A DNA stretch of 64,000 bases from Shewanella sp. Arc9-LZ (GCF_010092445.1 NZ_CP048031.1:2542001-2606000), one strand, 5' to 3'. Shown: positions 51,817 to 60,750, numbered from the stretch's first letter. The notes: a model not told the origin generated them from the sequence alone. Numbers and translations: made by a program.

Positions 51817-54264
51817 TTATAAGCCATTTAATTGATCTAAGGTATATTGGAGTTTATCTAACTTACTCCGCTTAACACTATTGGTTGAATTCAAATAGCG
51901 TTGGAGTAACTCATACAAGCTGTCTCGATTGATGGGTTTTGCTAGATAATCATTCATTCCTGCTTGAATAAAACGCTTTTTATCACCATGAATAGCATTA
52001 GCCGTCACGGCTATAATCGGTGTTTGACTGAATATCTCTCGACCAGAACGAATTTTTTCTGTCGCGGTAATGCCATCCATAACAGGCATTTGAATATCCA
52101 TAAGGATTAAGTCGGTTTTGTGTTCAGCTAAGTAGTTCAATGCTGCTTGGCCATTTTCAGCACAATGAACCTCACAACCCACTTGAACCAGTAATTGACT
52201 TAACACTGCCTGATTGTTGATGTTATCTTCAACGATTAATACATGCTTATCAGTAAACTGCAGTGCCAGTGATGCTGGAAACCCACTCTCGCATGAATGA
52301 GTTAACTCTAGGTTAACCAAAGGATCATCTAATAACTCTAATGCCCAACTCAAATGTGATAATTTAAATGGGCCATTAAGCTGAATTTCGTTTTGATTGT
52401 TATACACAAAACTACTCTCTTGGCCGAGTAAGTCTATTGAAAGAAAACACACTTTGGTTGATTTAAGGTTATTGATGGCTTGCAAATAATCACGACAAGA
52501 CTGCAATTGATTTGGTTCTGTTAACACAATAATATCGACATTATCTGCCAGCTGTTGGGGTAAATCAGTCGGGTTGTTAAACGCACTATAAGTGAGACTG
52601 TAATGCTGCAACATATTGTAAACGGCTGGATTTAAGCTGTTATTTTGGCCGACAACCCAACAATGTGAATATTTATTATTATTAATAATTTTGGCGGTTG
52701 AATCACAAATTTTAGGCTCAAGCTTCAGCGGAATTTCAACAATAAAACGACTACCTACCCCGAGAGTCGATTCAACACAAATATCACCGCCCATCGCTTC
52801 ACAAATCTGACGACAAATTGCCAGCCCTAAGCCACTACCACCATAAACACGAGTTGATGAGGTGTCTGATTGCATAAACGCTTCGAACATCTGTTCAATT
52901 TTATCCGCCTCAATACCAATCCCCGTATCTTGAACGGTTATCTGTAAGGTGAGTTGGTCATCATTATTCATGTAATTAACCGATACAACGACCTCCCCTT
53001 GGGGGGTAAACTTAACGGCATTGGCCAATAAATTAATTAATATTTGCCTGATACGGGCTTTATCACCAATGATAGCTAGCGGCACTGTTGGCATAATATT
53101 TAAGATAACTGATAAGCCTTTTTCTAAAGCTGGGCCAGATACGATATCAATCGCTTCTTCAAGGCAACGATCAAGCTTAAAAGGTTCATTAACAATATTT
53201 ATTTTACCGGCTTCAAAACGAGAATAGGTCAGGACATCATCTAAGATACTCAATAATGCATCACTACTGGTTCTTATCATGTCTGTAAAGCGTGTTTGCT
53301 CACGGGTTAAGCCGCTTTCGAGCAGGATATCAGCAGAACCAATCACTGCGTTCAGTGGTGTACGAATTTCATGGCTTATATTGGCCATAAAACGACTTTT
53401 AGCTTCGGATAATTGCTCTGCTTGATATTTAGCTTCTTGTAAAACTTTTAACGCTGCCCTGTTTTCGCTAATGTCGGTTTGTACCGCAATAAAGTGGCTT
53501 ATGTTGCCAGTGCTATCAACCACCGGACTGGTATTAATGTTGACCCAATAAGGTTCGCCATGACAATTGTAATTAATAATGTCGGTTTGAAAGCTTTTAC
53601 CTTGGCGTAACGCCTCTGACATTAAGGTTATTGTTTGAGGATTGCTGTCTTTACCTTGCAATAAATGACCAGGTTTTTTACCCATAATATTTTTTAAGAT
53701 ATAACCGGTGCTTTCTTCAAAACTTTTATTCACCCACTCAATGAATCCCTCGCGATTGGTTATCACCACTAAATTTTTGGTATGGCTGGCCACTAACGAT
53801 AAACGCTTAACATAGTTTTGTTGATGAAGTAGTTGTGCTTGTATATCTTTATGTTGCTGAATTTCAAACAGCGAACCGATGTAACCACCGTCACCGTCTT
53901 GCACTAACTTTAATTCAAACCAGTGATGCTGACCGTTTAATAACTTAAGTTGAACTTCAATAATGGTTGGGACATTGTTACGGCTGTAGGCTAATTTATG
54001 TAGACACACTTCAAGTAATGCCAGTTGCGTTGACGAACTGATTAACGAACACAAATTCATTTTATTTAACGACTCACGATCATAACCTAATCGCTTTTTC
54101 CATGCGGGATTGGTATACGTTAATTCAAGTTGGTCATTACATTCAAAAATGCATTCATCTAAAAGTTCGAGTAATTTAGTTTGACGTTTTTGTGCATGAG
54201 AGAGTTTTTCAACAAGTGCATATTGAATTTGAACTTGTTGTTCATCCCTGGATTCATCAGCCAT
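51817..54264 (-). CDS. Soluble hybrid histidine kinase: PAS - PAS - HK - REC
   Basis: An 815-residue kinase without membrane segments. Two PAS/PAC units (about 25-145 and 150-275; the second with ITNREGFIEWVNKSFEESTGY and a PAC ending in VQTDISENR), HisKA (FMANISHEIRTPLNAV), HATPase (GGSGLGLAICRQIC), a degenerate receiver-like spacer (about 530-645), and a C-terminal receiver with LIVEDNINNQ and LILMDIQMPVMDG. No HPt domain. It lies between the 331-residue receiver protein and the other hybrid kinase, all on the same strand. No sigma54 site was found directly upstream, so it is probably read from upstream or from a separate promoter. Confidence 0.9.
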   Translation of the reverse strand: MADESRDEQQVQIQYALVEKLSHAQKRQTKLLELLDECIFECNDQLELTYTNPAWKKRLGYDRESLNKMNLCSLISSSTQLALLEVCLHKLAYSRNNVPTIIEVQLKLLNGQHHWFELKLVQDGDGGYIGSLFEIQQHKDIQAQLLHQQNYVKRLSLVASHTKNLVVITNREGFIEWVNKSFEESTGYILKNIMGKKPGHLLQGKDSNPQTITLMSEALRQGKSFQTDIINYNCHGEPYWVNINTSPVVDSTGNISHFIAVQTDISENRAALKVLQEAKYQAEQLSEAKSRFMANISHEIRTPLNAVIGSADILLESGLTREQTRFTDMIRTSSDALLSILDDVLTYSRFEAGKINIVNEPFKLDRCLEEAIDIVSGPALEKGLSVILNIMPTVPLAIIGDKARIRQILINLLANAVKFTPQGEVVVSVNYMNNDDQLTLQITVQDTGIGIEADKIEQMFEAFMQSDTSSTRVYGGSGLGLAICRQICEAMGGDICVESTLGVGSRFIVEIPLKLEPKICDSTAKIINNNKYSHCWVVGQNNSLNPAVYNMLQHYSLTYSAFNNPTDLPQQLADNVDIIVLTEPNQLQSCRDYLQAINNLKSTKVCFLSIDLLGQESSFVYNNQNEIQLNGPFKLSHLSWALELLDDPLVNLELTHSCESGFPASLALQFTDKHVLIVEDNINNQAVLSQLLVQVGCEVHCAENGQAALNYLAEHKTDLILMDIQMPVMDGITATEKIRSGREIFSQTPIIAVTANAIHGDKKRFIQAGMNDYLAKPINRDSLYELLQRYLNSTNSVKRSKLDKLQYTLDQLNGL

Positions 54265-54435
54265 GATTAGCCGCCTTTATTGGTTAGCTTAAGTCGTTCG
54301 AATGACACTACTTGGGTATATGGTGGCAACACATCTTCGCTATAAACTGACTGCACAGACGGCTTATTAACGACAATGGATAATCAATTCCTACGTTGTC
54401 GTATCAGAGTGAATGTATTTTATATAACAAAGCTT

Positions 54436-55431
54436 TTATTGCAGCTGCCATTGAACTAAAAACTTTTCTAATGCCAATTTAGTGACTGGTTTTTCTAAAT
54501 AATGGGTAATACCTTTACTGAACAGGTGCTGGATTTCATCGGGCTCAGTGAGCCCGGTTAACGCCACTTTAGGGGTTAGCCGATTCATTGCGTCATCGTT
54601 AACCAGTCTTTGTGCCACATCGCTGCCATACAACCCTGGCATACGTTCATCGAGCAGAATTAAATCAAATGTTTGTTGCTGTGCTAGCGCTAACGCTGAA
54701 TTGCCATCATTCGCCGACACCACTTTACAGCCGAGCTTTTCAAGCATTGCTTGGGTAGCAACTTGACTAGGAATACTGTCGTCGGCAACGAGTATAGATA
54801 ATGGCTCTGGTGAAGCTTGCTTGTTAATCATGTTAATAATATCCGTATCATAAAATGGCCAAAACAAAGTTGAGGTTGGGCTAACATCGGTATCTGGAGC
54901 ATTGACAATGTTACATAATGTCAGCTTGATAACGTCATTGTTATTATCAATATCATTGGTGGTTTTAGACTCCTCGTCAATTAAATCTACACTCAACGCA
55001 GACTTCATTTTCAAATGAGTAAAATTAACCAACGAAAATTTAATATACGGCGCTAAGACAGCATTAATCTTGTTCGATCCACTCCGTAATTCGATGAATT
55101 GATGAGGAATCGACACTGGCTGAGAAAAAAAGGCTTTCTCTGGTGTGGTGCAGATAGCGGCAATGTCGGTGTTTGTATCAGCATAAATGGCAAGCTCTAA
55201 ATGCTTACTTTTAGCTGCAACGATCAGCACAATTTTTTCATCCGCGACTTGTAGCACTTGTTTTATCAGTTCACTCAATTGCTGATGCATTAACGTCGGA
55301 TCGGACTGATATACCGCACTGTAATAGCCTGTTTTATTGATTAAACAAGGTTGAATAGTTTTCCCATGCTCGGCTAATTCTTTAGCGAGCACACATTGAA
55401 TGAATTCAAGTAATTCAATTTTAATACTCAT
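54436..55431 (-). CDS. Receiver-domain protein with unrecognised N-terminal region
   Basis: A 331-residue protein. The C-terminal receiver (about 211-330) has D217/D218, phosphoacceptor D261 (LILLDERMPGLYG), T292 and K314. The N-terminal 200 residues are not a family I recognise; parts (KIVLIVAAKSKHLELAIYAD) hint at a degenerate ATPase-like fold, without conserved motifs. No DNA-binding output. First gene of the signalling block, with its own sigma54 promoter and LuxO-type site, so it may be a phosphate sink or a partner of the kinases. Confidence 0.78.
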   Translation of the reverse strand: MSIKIELLEFIQCVLAKELAEHGKTIQPCLINKTGYYSAVYQSDPTLMHQQLSELIKQVLQVADEKIVLIVAAKSKHLELAIYADTNTDIAAICTTPEKAFFSQPVSIPHQFIELRSGSNKINAVLAPYIKFSLVNFTHLKMKSALSVDLIDEESKTTNDIDNNNDVIKLTLCNIVNAPDTDVSPTSTLFWPFYDTDIINMINKQASPEPLSILVADDSIPSQVATQAMLEKLGCKVVSANDGNSALALAQQQTFDLILLDERMPGLYGSDVAQRLVNDDAMNRLTPKVALTGLTEPDEIQHLFSKGITHYLEKPVTKLALEKFLVQWQLQ

Positions 55432-55471
55432 AACGAACTGCCTCTTTGCTCTCTACCGACAACGAAGAAGC

Positions 55472-55487
55472 AGCAATTTGTACGCCA
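55472..55487 (-). promoter_or_regulatory. Sigma54 promoter for the receiver protein gene
   Basis: Minus-strand TGGCGTACAAATTGCT with GG and GC correctly spaced. Expected start near 55461, 30 bp before the ATG. Confidence 0.75.
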
Positions 55488-55595
55488 CTCATACAGAGGC
55501 AATCTAACACATTGTTATTAGGCAATAATTTCCAACATCAACCAACATTGGAGAGTCTATGGGTATTTGGTTTGCATGTTGAGACGCAATTTGAA

Positions 55596-55608
55596 TTGCA
55601 TTATGCAA
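55596..55608. promoter_or_regulatory. LuxO-type activator site (receiver protein gene)
   Basis: TTGCATTATGCAA, an exact match to TTGCAWWWTGCAA, centred 116 bp upstream of the -24 element. A further TTGCAAAG half-site follows at about 55616. Confidence 0.75.
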
Positions 55609-55770
55609 ATCAAATTGCAAAGCGGGCATTATCCACCAAAGCAAAAGAGATAAATAAGGGACACAAATGGCAATATCTGTCCCAGAATACTCAACAATGC
55701 TAGCAAATGACGTTAGCTAGGTGAAAACAAGTCTTGGCCGAGACTGATTTTCTATAGATAAACATTAAAG

Positions 55771-55795
55771 CAAAGACCGCATTAATCGGCCTTTG
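55771..55795 (-). terminator. Probable terminator of the CLCA_X gene
   Basis: A 9-bp stem with one mismatch (CAAAGACCG / CGGCCTTTG), T-rich on the exit side for the minus strand. It closes the 450-bp gap that also holds the sigma54 promoter; nothing else is evident there. Confidence 0.6.
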
Positions 55796-55884
55796 TTTGT
55801 AACATTGGAAATGACACCATTCTCAAACTAACTCATACAAGCTACTAACTTACATCGTTACCCCATAGAGAATGGTGCCTACTG

Positions 55885-56814
55885 TTAACCATTCTGCTTA
55901 TCAAACGCTAGCCCTAAAGGTTCAAAATATTCCATCATGGCTTGATATATTTCACGGCAATGCTCTGCATCGGGATAAGCGCCATGTTTAGCAAGTGGCG
56001 AGTTGATAGTACTGTTAACCAGGTACGGATTGGATATATTGGCATAATCCTGTGAATACATTTCAATGCAAGATTCAAAGGCGCGCGCCATCATTTCGGT
56101 AGGTTTAGCAAAGTAATGGCAGCGTTGCTGTTTATCGAGTGCGATGGAGCGACGCACATAATCGTGTGGCTCTTGGCCGTTGGCACTCAGCAAGGTCACT
56201 TTAAATAAGTTAGAGAGTTTCTTATTCAACGGGTGAGCGATTATGGATTTATCGGCCAGCCAATTGTCGCTGGCACAAGCAAATAAATTGGCAAGACTTA
56301 AGTTAGCCCGAGTTGTAGTGGTAGTTTTCTCTGATATTACAAGCGACGACAAATACGGGTCTAATATACTGTCGTCAATAAACATTTTATCAGCGATATA
56401 GTGATCGAATGCATGCCAAAATTCATGAGCTAACGACCCTGCTCCGGCATTTTTGGCTAATGCCAGTTCCCGGTATGCTGGTGCATAATGAGCTTGCACA
56501 CCTTTTTGGCCGCCATGGCCAAAGGCAAAGCGTAAGCTACCGCGTAAACCAATCAACTCTGGCGGTACTGCTAATATGTTGGCTAAGTCGGCTAGTGAGT
56601 CAAATATCAAATTAGCCGCAAGTGCCGACTCCTCACGGTTAACCCATTTTCCAACACGGATATGCTGCAAACCAAAAGTGTGTTTAATGTCGAGAAAACT
56701 GACCGAATCGCCATTACGATAGTCGGGCCCGATACGTTCAAAATGACGTTGATGATTTAATAATGAATGATGTGAAGCCAAACATACCTCTATTGTCACT
56801 AAAGCTATTGCCAA
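55885..56814 (-). CDS. CLCA_X / LPD1-type putative metalloprotease-like protein
   Basis: A 309-residue protein with KWVNREESALAANLIFDSLADLA, a glycine-rich segment (RFAFGHGGQKG) and GAGSLAHEFWHAFDHYI. The last fits an HExxH zinc site (HEFWH) followed by D, as in the LPD1 domain of phage and plasmid polyvalent proteins and in the CLCA_X family. The region after it is longer than in LPD1 and includes many helices. The start is uncertain: ATG 56814 has no clear ribosome site, while a TTG at 56781 follows AGAGG. Stand-alone chromosomal gene; no signal peptide; function unknown. Confidence 0.72.
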   Translation of the reverse strand: MAIALVTIEVCLASHHSLLNHQRHFERIGPDYRNGDSVSFLDIKHTFGLQHIRVGKWVNREESALAANLIFDSLADLANILAVPPELIGLRGSLRFAFGHGGQKGVQAHYAPAYRELALAKNAGAGSLAHEFWHAFDHYIADKMFIDDSILDPYLSSLVISEKTTTTTRANLSLANLFACASDNWLADKSIIAHPLNKKLSNLFKVTLLSANGQEPHDYVRRSIALDKQQRCHYFAKPTEMMARAFESCIEMYSQDYANISNPYLVNSTINSPLAKHGAYPDAEHCREIYQAMMEYFEPLGLAFDKQNG

Positions 56815-57392
56815 AAATGTTTACACAAAAACGAATGCTGAACCTAGTGACTAATTATGCCATGTTTAACGCCATAAACCGCCCTATAAAAATAAAGTGA
56901 TAGTAAAAAACACCGCTAACGTAGGCTAATGCCACCAGCACACCACTAGAATAACTATTCGTGATTATGCAAAAATAAAAGTATTACCCTCGGTAAATTT
57001 TTAACCTTCACTCACTTTAATGCATATTTACTCAAAATAAGTCTGCGCAGGTTACATAAAAGCGACCTATAAAACACTGAGCGTATTTTACTCTGCCATT
57101 AAGTGTCTATTACGATACTCACTAAGTGACCTATTACGTCCACCAGCATTTTATGGATCGTCTAGATTACGATTCTGTATTATGAATCTACATTACGGCT
57201 ATTGATTACGGCTCTTCATCACGCCCCTTTATTGCTTCTCTTCAATACGACTCATCATTACTTCCCTTTATTACAGGATGCGCCTAAAGCGTAAACAACA
57301 GTATTGGGGGTCAGTTAAGTATCACTAATTGGATTCCTATTTAAGCGTGTTAGCAGTACGATGGTTTACGATTGATTTTTCATGGAGGATTT
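56815..57392. other. Gene-free stretch upstream of ybjQ
   Basis: AT-rich, with a loosely repetitive segment of TTACGRCT/ATTACG-like words around 57160-57270. No gene or strong promoter found. Confidence 0.5.
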
Positions 57393-57716
57393 ATGATTTA
57401 TACCACGACTGAAACCATTCCTGGTCGGGACATTATCGAGATTGTCGGTGTTGTAACCGGTAATGTGGTTCAATCTAAACATATTGGTCGAGACATTATG
57501 GCCGGCTTAAAAAGCATTGTGGGTGGCGAAATCCGCGGTTACACCGAAATGTTATCTGATGCCAGAGATGTCGCAGTTGAGCGTTTAGTTGCCAGTGCGG
57601 CACAAAAAGGGGCTGATGCGATTGTGGGGATCCGCTTTACGACAAGTGCCATTATGGATGGCTCGTCTGAAATTATGGCTTTTGGTACTGCGGTTAAATT
57701 AGGGCCAAGCAGATAA
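57393..57716 (+). CDS. YbjQ family protein
   Basis: A 107-residue cytosolic protein of the YbjQ (UPF0145) family, with the conserved VVTGNVVQSKHIGRDIMAGLKSIVGGEIRGYTEML segment split around residues 23-57 and GADAIVGIRF. The family forms pentamers and may bind a ligand or metal; no function is established. I start at 57393, where GGAGG precedes by four bases, not at an ATG seven codons earlier. Confidence 0.92.
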   Translation: MIYTTTETIPGRDIIEIVGVVTGNVVQSKHIGRDIMAGLKSIVGGEIRGYTEMLSDARDVAVERLVASAAQKGADAIVGIRFTTSAIMDGSSEIMAFGTAVKLGPSR

Positions 57717-57820
57717 ATACGCCTGAAACTAAACGGGTATTAATAGTATTTGCGTACAACAAATACTTAAGTCGATTTTTATATCCCTGATGTTAGCCGA
57801 GTTTATTGCCGAAATGCTTC

Positions 57821-57878
57821 TATTGATCAAACATAACTAATATGACCAAACACAACTAGTATGACCAAACATAACAAA
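57821..57878. repeat. Three approximate 19-bp tandem repeats
   Basis: Units at 57821, 57841 and 57860 with consensus TATGACCAAACATAACTAR, ending 12 bp before the DUF302 gene start and so overlapping its likely promoter or leader. Confidence 0.8.
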
Positions 57879-57889
57879 TAGGTGATTTT

Positions 57890-58342
57890 ATGATTAAAAA
57901 TATTTCTTTAGCCGTTGCCGTCTTGTTGGCTTCTGCTCATGCTTATGCGGTAGAAAGCCTTATCACTGTTGAAAGCCATTATTCGGCCAAAGAAACGGCA
58001 GATAGGTTTGAGTCGATCATAAAAGACAAAGGTTTTACGGTTTTTTCCAGGATTGATCATCAAAAAAATGCCGCCGGTGTGAACTTAACTCTGAGACCAA
58101 CTGAAGTGATTATTTTCGGTAACCCTAACATCGGTACTCAATTAATGCAGTGTAACCAACTTGTCGCGATTGACTTGCCACAAAAGGTATTGATTAGCGA
58201 GGATGCTGATAACAAGGTTTGGCTGTCGTATAACAATCCGCAGTACATTAAACAGCGTCATAGTATTGCAGGCTGCGATAAGGTTATTAATAAAATCTCT
58301 GGTGTCCTCAATACATTAAGCCTTGCTGCAACGTCTAAGTAG
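57890..58342 (+). CDS. DUF302 periplasmic protein
   Basis: A 150-residue exported protein with signal peptide (cleavage near AYA, residue 19) followed by a DUF302 domain (SHYSAKETADRFESIIKDKGFTVFSRIDHQ, PTEVIIFGNPNIGTQLM). DUF302 proteins are small, often periplasmic, with unknown function. It follows the YbjQ gene by about 170 bp; co-transcription is uncertain. Confidence 0.88.
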   Translation: MIKNISLAVAVLLASAHAYAVESLITVESHYSAKETADRFESIIKDKGFTVFSRIDHQKNAAGVNLTLRPTEVIIFGNPNIGTQLMQCNQLVAIDLPQKVLISEDADNKVWLSYNNPQYIKQRHSIAGCDKVINKISGVLNTLSLAATSK

Positions 58343-58380
58343 TTATTTCGCAGCTAGTCGTTTGAGCAAGGCTATTGGCG

Positions 58381-58432
58381 CGAACATTTTGAACGAACAT
58401 TTTGAACGAGTAAATTGAACGAATATATTGAG
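58381..58432. repeat. Four 13-bp tandem repeats
   Basis: CGAACATTTTGAA twice exactly, then two diverged copies (58407, 58420), directly downstream of the DUF302 gene. Confidence 0.8.
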
Positions 58433-58509
58433 TGATCATTTATAGCCACCAGCTTATTAATTCGGAGCGAGTATACGAGGAATAAGCAAAGCATAACGAT
58501 GATCACTCA
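58429..58509. repeat. 81-bp nested inverted repeat element
   Basis: Outer arms TGAGTGATCAT (58429-58439) and ATGATCACTCA (58499-58509) are exact inverts; inner arms GCTTATT (58452) and AATAAGC (58481) also pair. The whole could form a long cruciform or be a small non-coding mobile-type repeat. No gene lies in this 337-bp gap. Confidence 0.75.
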
Positions 58510-58679
58510 GCCATTGTGTGTTATCGAATGACGATTCTTATCGCAACACAGAGTAAACATATCGAATCACATCAGCAGTGACACAACTACAAGATGATAT
58601 TTATCAATATTTTACATCTATATTTTACACAAGAATTTACCAGAAAAGTTATATAAAACAATCGATTTAGAGGTTTTTA

Positions 58680-59387
58680 ATGAATAGTGAAGTGGTATTA
58701 ATCACCGGTGCGAATAGAGGTATTGGTTTAGCGTTAACAGAGCAATATCTTGTCAACGGTTGCAGCGTCATAGCAACCTGTAGAGATGGCGCAACAGCGA
58801 CTGAGCTTTTGTCGTTGAAGGCTCAGTTTGCTGACAAATTATTGATTGAGTCAATGGATATCACGAGCTCTGAATCAATCCAGCGCTTAGCGAATAATCT
58901 CAGTCAGCAAAATATTAGTCTCGATTTAATCGTTAATAATGCGGGCTTTTTAGATGGAGATAATCACAGTATTCATGCTATTGATTATGCTGACGCTGAA
59001 ATGTGTTTTAAAGTGAACGCGCTCGGGCCATTATTTTTAACACACTGTTTATTAAAACTATTGAATAAAAATCGTTTATGCAAAATAGCGATTATCTCTT
59101 CTTCTAAGGGATCACTATCACAAGCACAAGGTGTCGACTGGTATGGTTACCGAATGTCTAAAGCCGCAGCCAATATGTTAACGGTGAATTTATCGACTGA
59201 ACTGGTTAATAATAACGTCGCGGTGGTATCGGTTCATCCTGGTTGGGTGCAAACGGATATGGGCGGCAGCTCTGCAAAGGTAAAGGTTAATGATTCCGCC
59301 CTTGGGATTATAAAAGTGATCAACAATTTATCGATTCACAATACCGGTCAGTTTTATGATGTTAACGGTGAGCAACTGCCGTTCTAA
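58680..59387 (+). CDS. Short-chain dehydrogenase/reductase
   Basis: A 235-residue classical SDR. Cofactor motif TGANRGIG (8-15), NNAG (about 86-89), catalytic serine in IISSSKGS, and YGYRMSKAA with the Y-x3-K pair. A glycine-rich start and an Arg after the TGAN motif favour NADP(H). The substrate is unknown. The gene stands alone. Confidence 0.9.
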   Translation: MNSEVVLITGANRGIGLALTEQYLVNGCSVIATCRDGATATELLSLKAQFADKLLIESMDITSSESIQRLANNLSQQNISLDLIVNNAGFLDGDNHSIHAIDYADAEMCFKVNALGPLFLTHCLLKLLNKNRLCKIAIISSSKGSLSQAQGVDWYGYRMSKAAANMLTVNLSTELVNNNVAVVSVHPGWVQTDMGGSSAKVKVNDSALGIIKVINNLSIHNTGQFYDVNGEQLPF

Positions 59388-59880
59388 TCAGCGCATCAAT
59401 CCGTACAACAAACTACCGACCGCTTTATTGGTAATTCATTGGTCAGATTTGGGCTACTGTTAGTGCGTAAAGATGGTGAATATGATGTTTTTTTATTAAG
59501 CAATTAGCCAACAAATTGACCGATATACTATTAAATACTCGATAATGTGTAATGATATTTGTGTGTGGCTTGCCTTAAAAATTGAAATGGGTAAGATGTT
59601 GTTTTAATGTCTTTATCGTTGATATTATTATGATGTCTGAGTGTTAATCCACACAGTGTGGCAACATCGATTAAGTCGACAGTTAATCAAATTAAAATTG
59701 ATACAATTAAGATGAGTTTTATCTTTTCCTGCCGCATAGCGGCTAAGCTCAACAAACACTTAATGTTGATTTGCAACGCGCTGCATTGGTAATGTTTTTA
59801 GTCATTACCATACAAGGTAGAATCCTAAGTTGCGTTACGGCATAGCTTAAGCGAGCGTTATATTAATTGAGGTTGCTACA
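59388..59880. other. Gene-free stretch upstream of the EAL gene
   Basis: Contains two small hairpins, GCCGC-ATA-GCGGC at 59731-59743 and TGGTAATG/CATTACCA at 59787-59810. No reading frame is credible. Confidence 0.5.
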
Positions 59881-60711
59881 ATGGAAACAAAGCCAATAAT
59901 TTATGACAGATTTACTTGTAATAAATGTTTTGATAAAAGCAGCCTTGATTTTGATTTCACCATGGCTTTTCAGCCAATTATTAACTGTAAGACCAATAGC
60001 ATATTTGGCTATGAAGCATTGGTACGTGGTTTACAGAATGAATCGGCCTTTTCGATCATTTCTCAAGTCAATGATGATAATCGTTACCTCTTTGATCAAC
60101 TTTGCCGCGTTAAAGCCATCGCACTGGCGGCGAAACTAAAGCTAGATTCAATGCTTAGCATTAACTTTCTCCCAAATGCTATTTATAAACCTGAGCGCTG
60201 TATTAGAACAACCTTAGAAGCCGCTAAAGAGTATAACTTCCCAACCAACAGAATCATGTTTGAATTTACAGAAAATGAGAACATTAGTGATACTGCATTT
60301 GTTAAGAGTATCGTTGAATATTATAAGAAATCAGGATTTATCACCGCACTAGACGATTTTGGTTCTGGCTATGCCGGTTTGGGACTGTTGGCTGATTTTC
60401 AAACCAACATTATCAAATTTGATATGAAGCTTGTTCGTAATATCGACCAAGATAAAACCCGACAAGCTATTATTAAAAACTGCTTAAACTTGTTTGCTGA
60501 ACTTAACATTACCTCTTTGGCTGAAGGCGTAGAGACAATAGAAGAAATGCAATGGTTACGCGATTGTGGCATTGAGCTGATGCAGGGTTATTTATTTGCT
60601 AAACCTGGTTTTGAATCCCTACCGCTAGTTGATTTTGACGAGATATACCGCAGCGAAAGTCAGATTAAGACGCAACCTACTCTGAGCTTAAATGACGGTG
60701 CGGGTATATAA
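59881..60711 (+). CDS. Stand-alone EAL-domain phosphodiesterase
   Basis: A 276-residue EAL protein. Catalytic residues look complete: YEALVRG, INFLPNA, FEFTENE, LDDFGSGYAGLGLL, IIKFDM, AEGVET and MQGYLFAKP. The form (LLADFQTNIIKFDM) resembles the EAL domains of BLUF proteins such as BlrP1/YcgF, but no BLUF domain is attached. A CNKC pair near residue 13-16 could bind metal or be redox-active. The role is c-di-GMP hydrolysis; the signal is unknown. Confidence 0.88.
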   Translation: METKPIIYDRFTCNKCFDKSSLDFDFTMAFQPIINCKTNSIFGYEALVRGLQNESAFSIISQVNDDNRYLFDQLCRVKAIALAAKLKLDSMLSINFLPNAIYKPERCIRTTLEAAKEYNFPTNRIMFEFTENENISDTAFVKSIVEYYKKSGFITALDDFGSGYAGLGLLADFQTNIIKFDMKLVRNIDQDKTRQAIIKNCLNLFAELNITSLAEGVETIEEMQWLRDCGIELMQGYLFAKPGFESLPLVDFDEIYRSESQIKTQPTLSLNDGAGI

Positions 60712-60750
60712 GCTTAAGGTCGAGACTCATCATTACCTCAATGCACATTA

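Noticed and set aside
51715..54435. Sigma54 promoters directly upstream of the two hybrid kinases
   Set aside because: No GG-N10-GC element with the correct context was found in the two short gaps (51715-51816 and 54265-54435).
42301..55595. Search for Qrr-type sRNA after the sigma54 promoters
   Set aside because: Each promoter leads into a protein gene within 30-130 nt and I see no conserved Qrr core or terminator hairpin in those leaders.
55446..55703. Plus-strand frame of 85 codons opposite the receiver gene promoter
   Set aside because: It spans the sigma54 promoter and activator site, whose conservation explains the sequence better.
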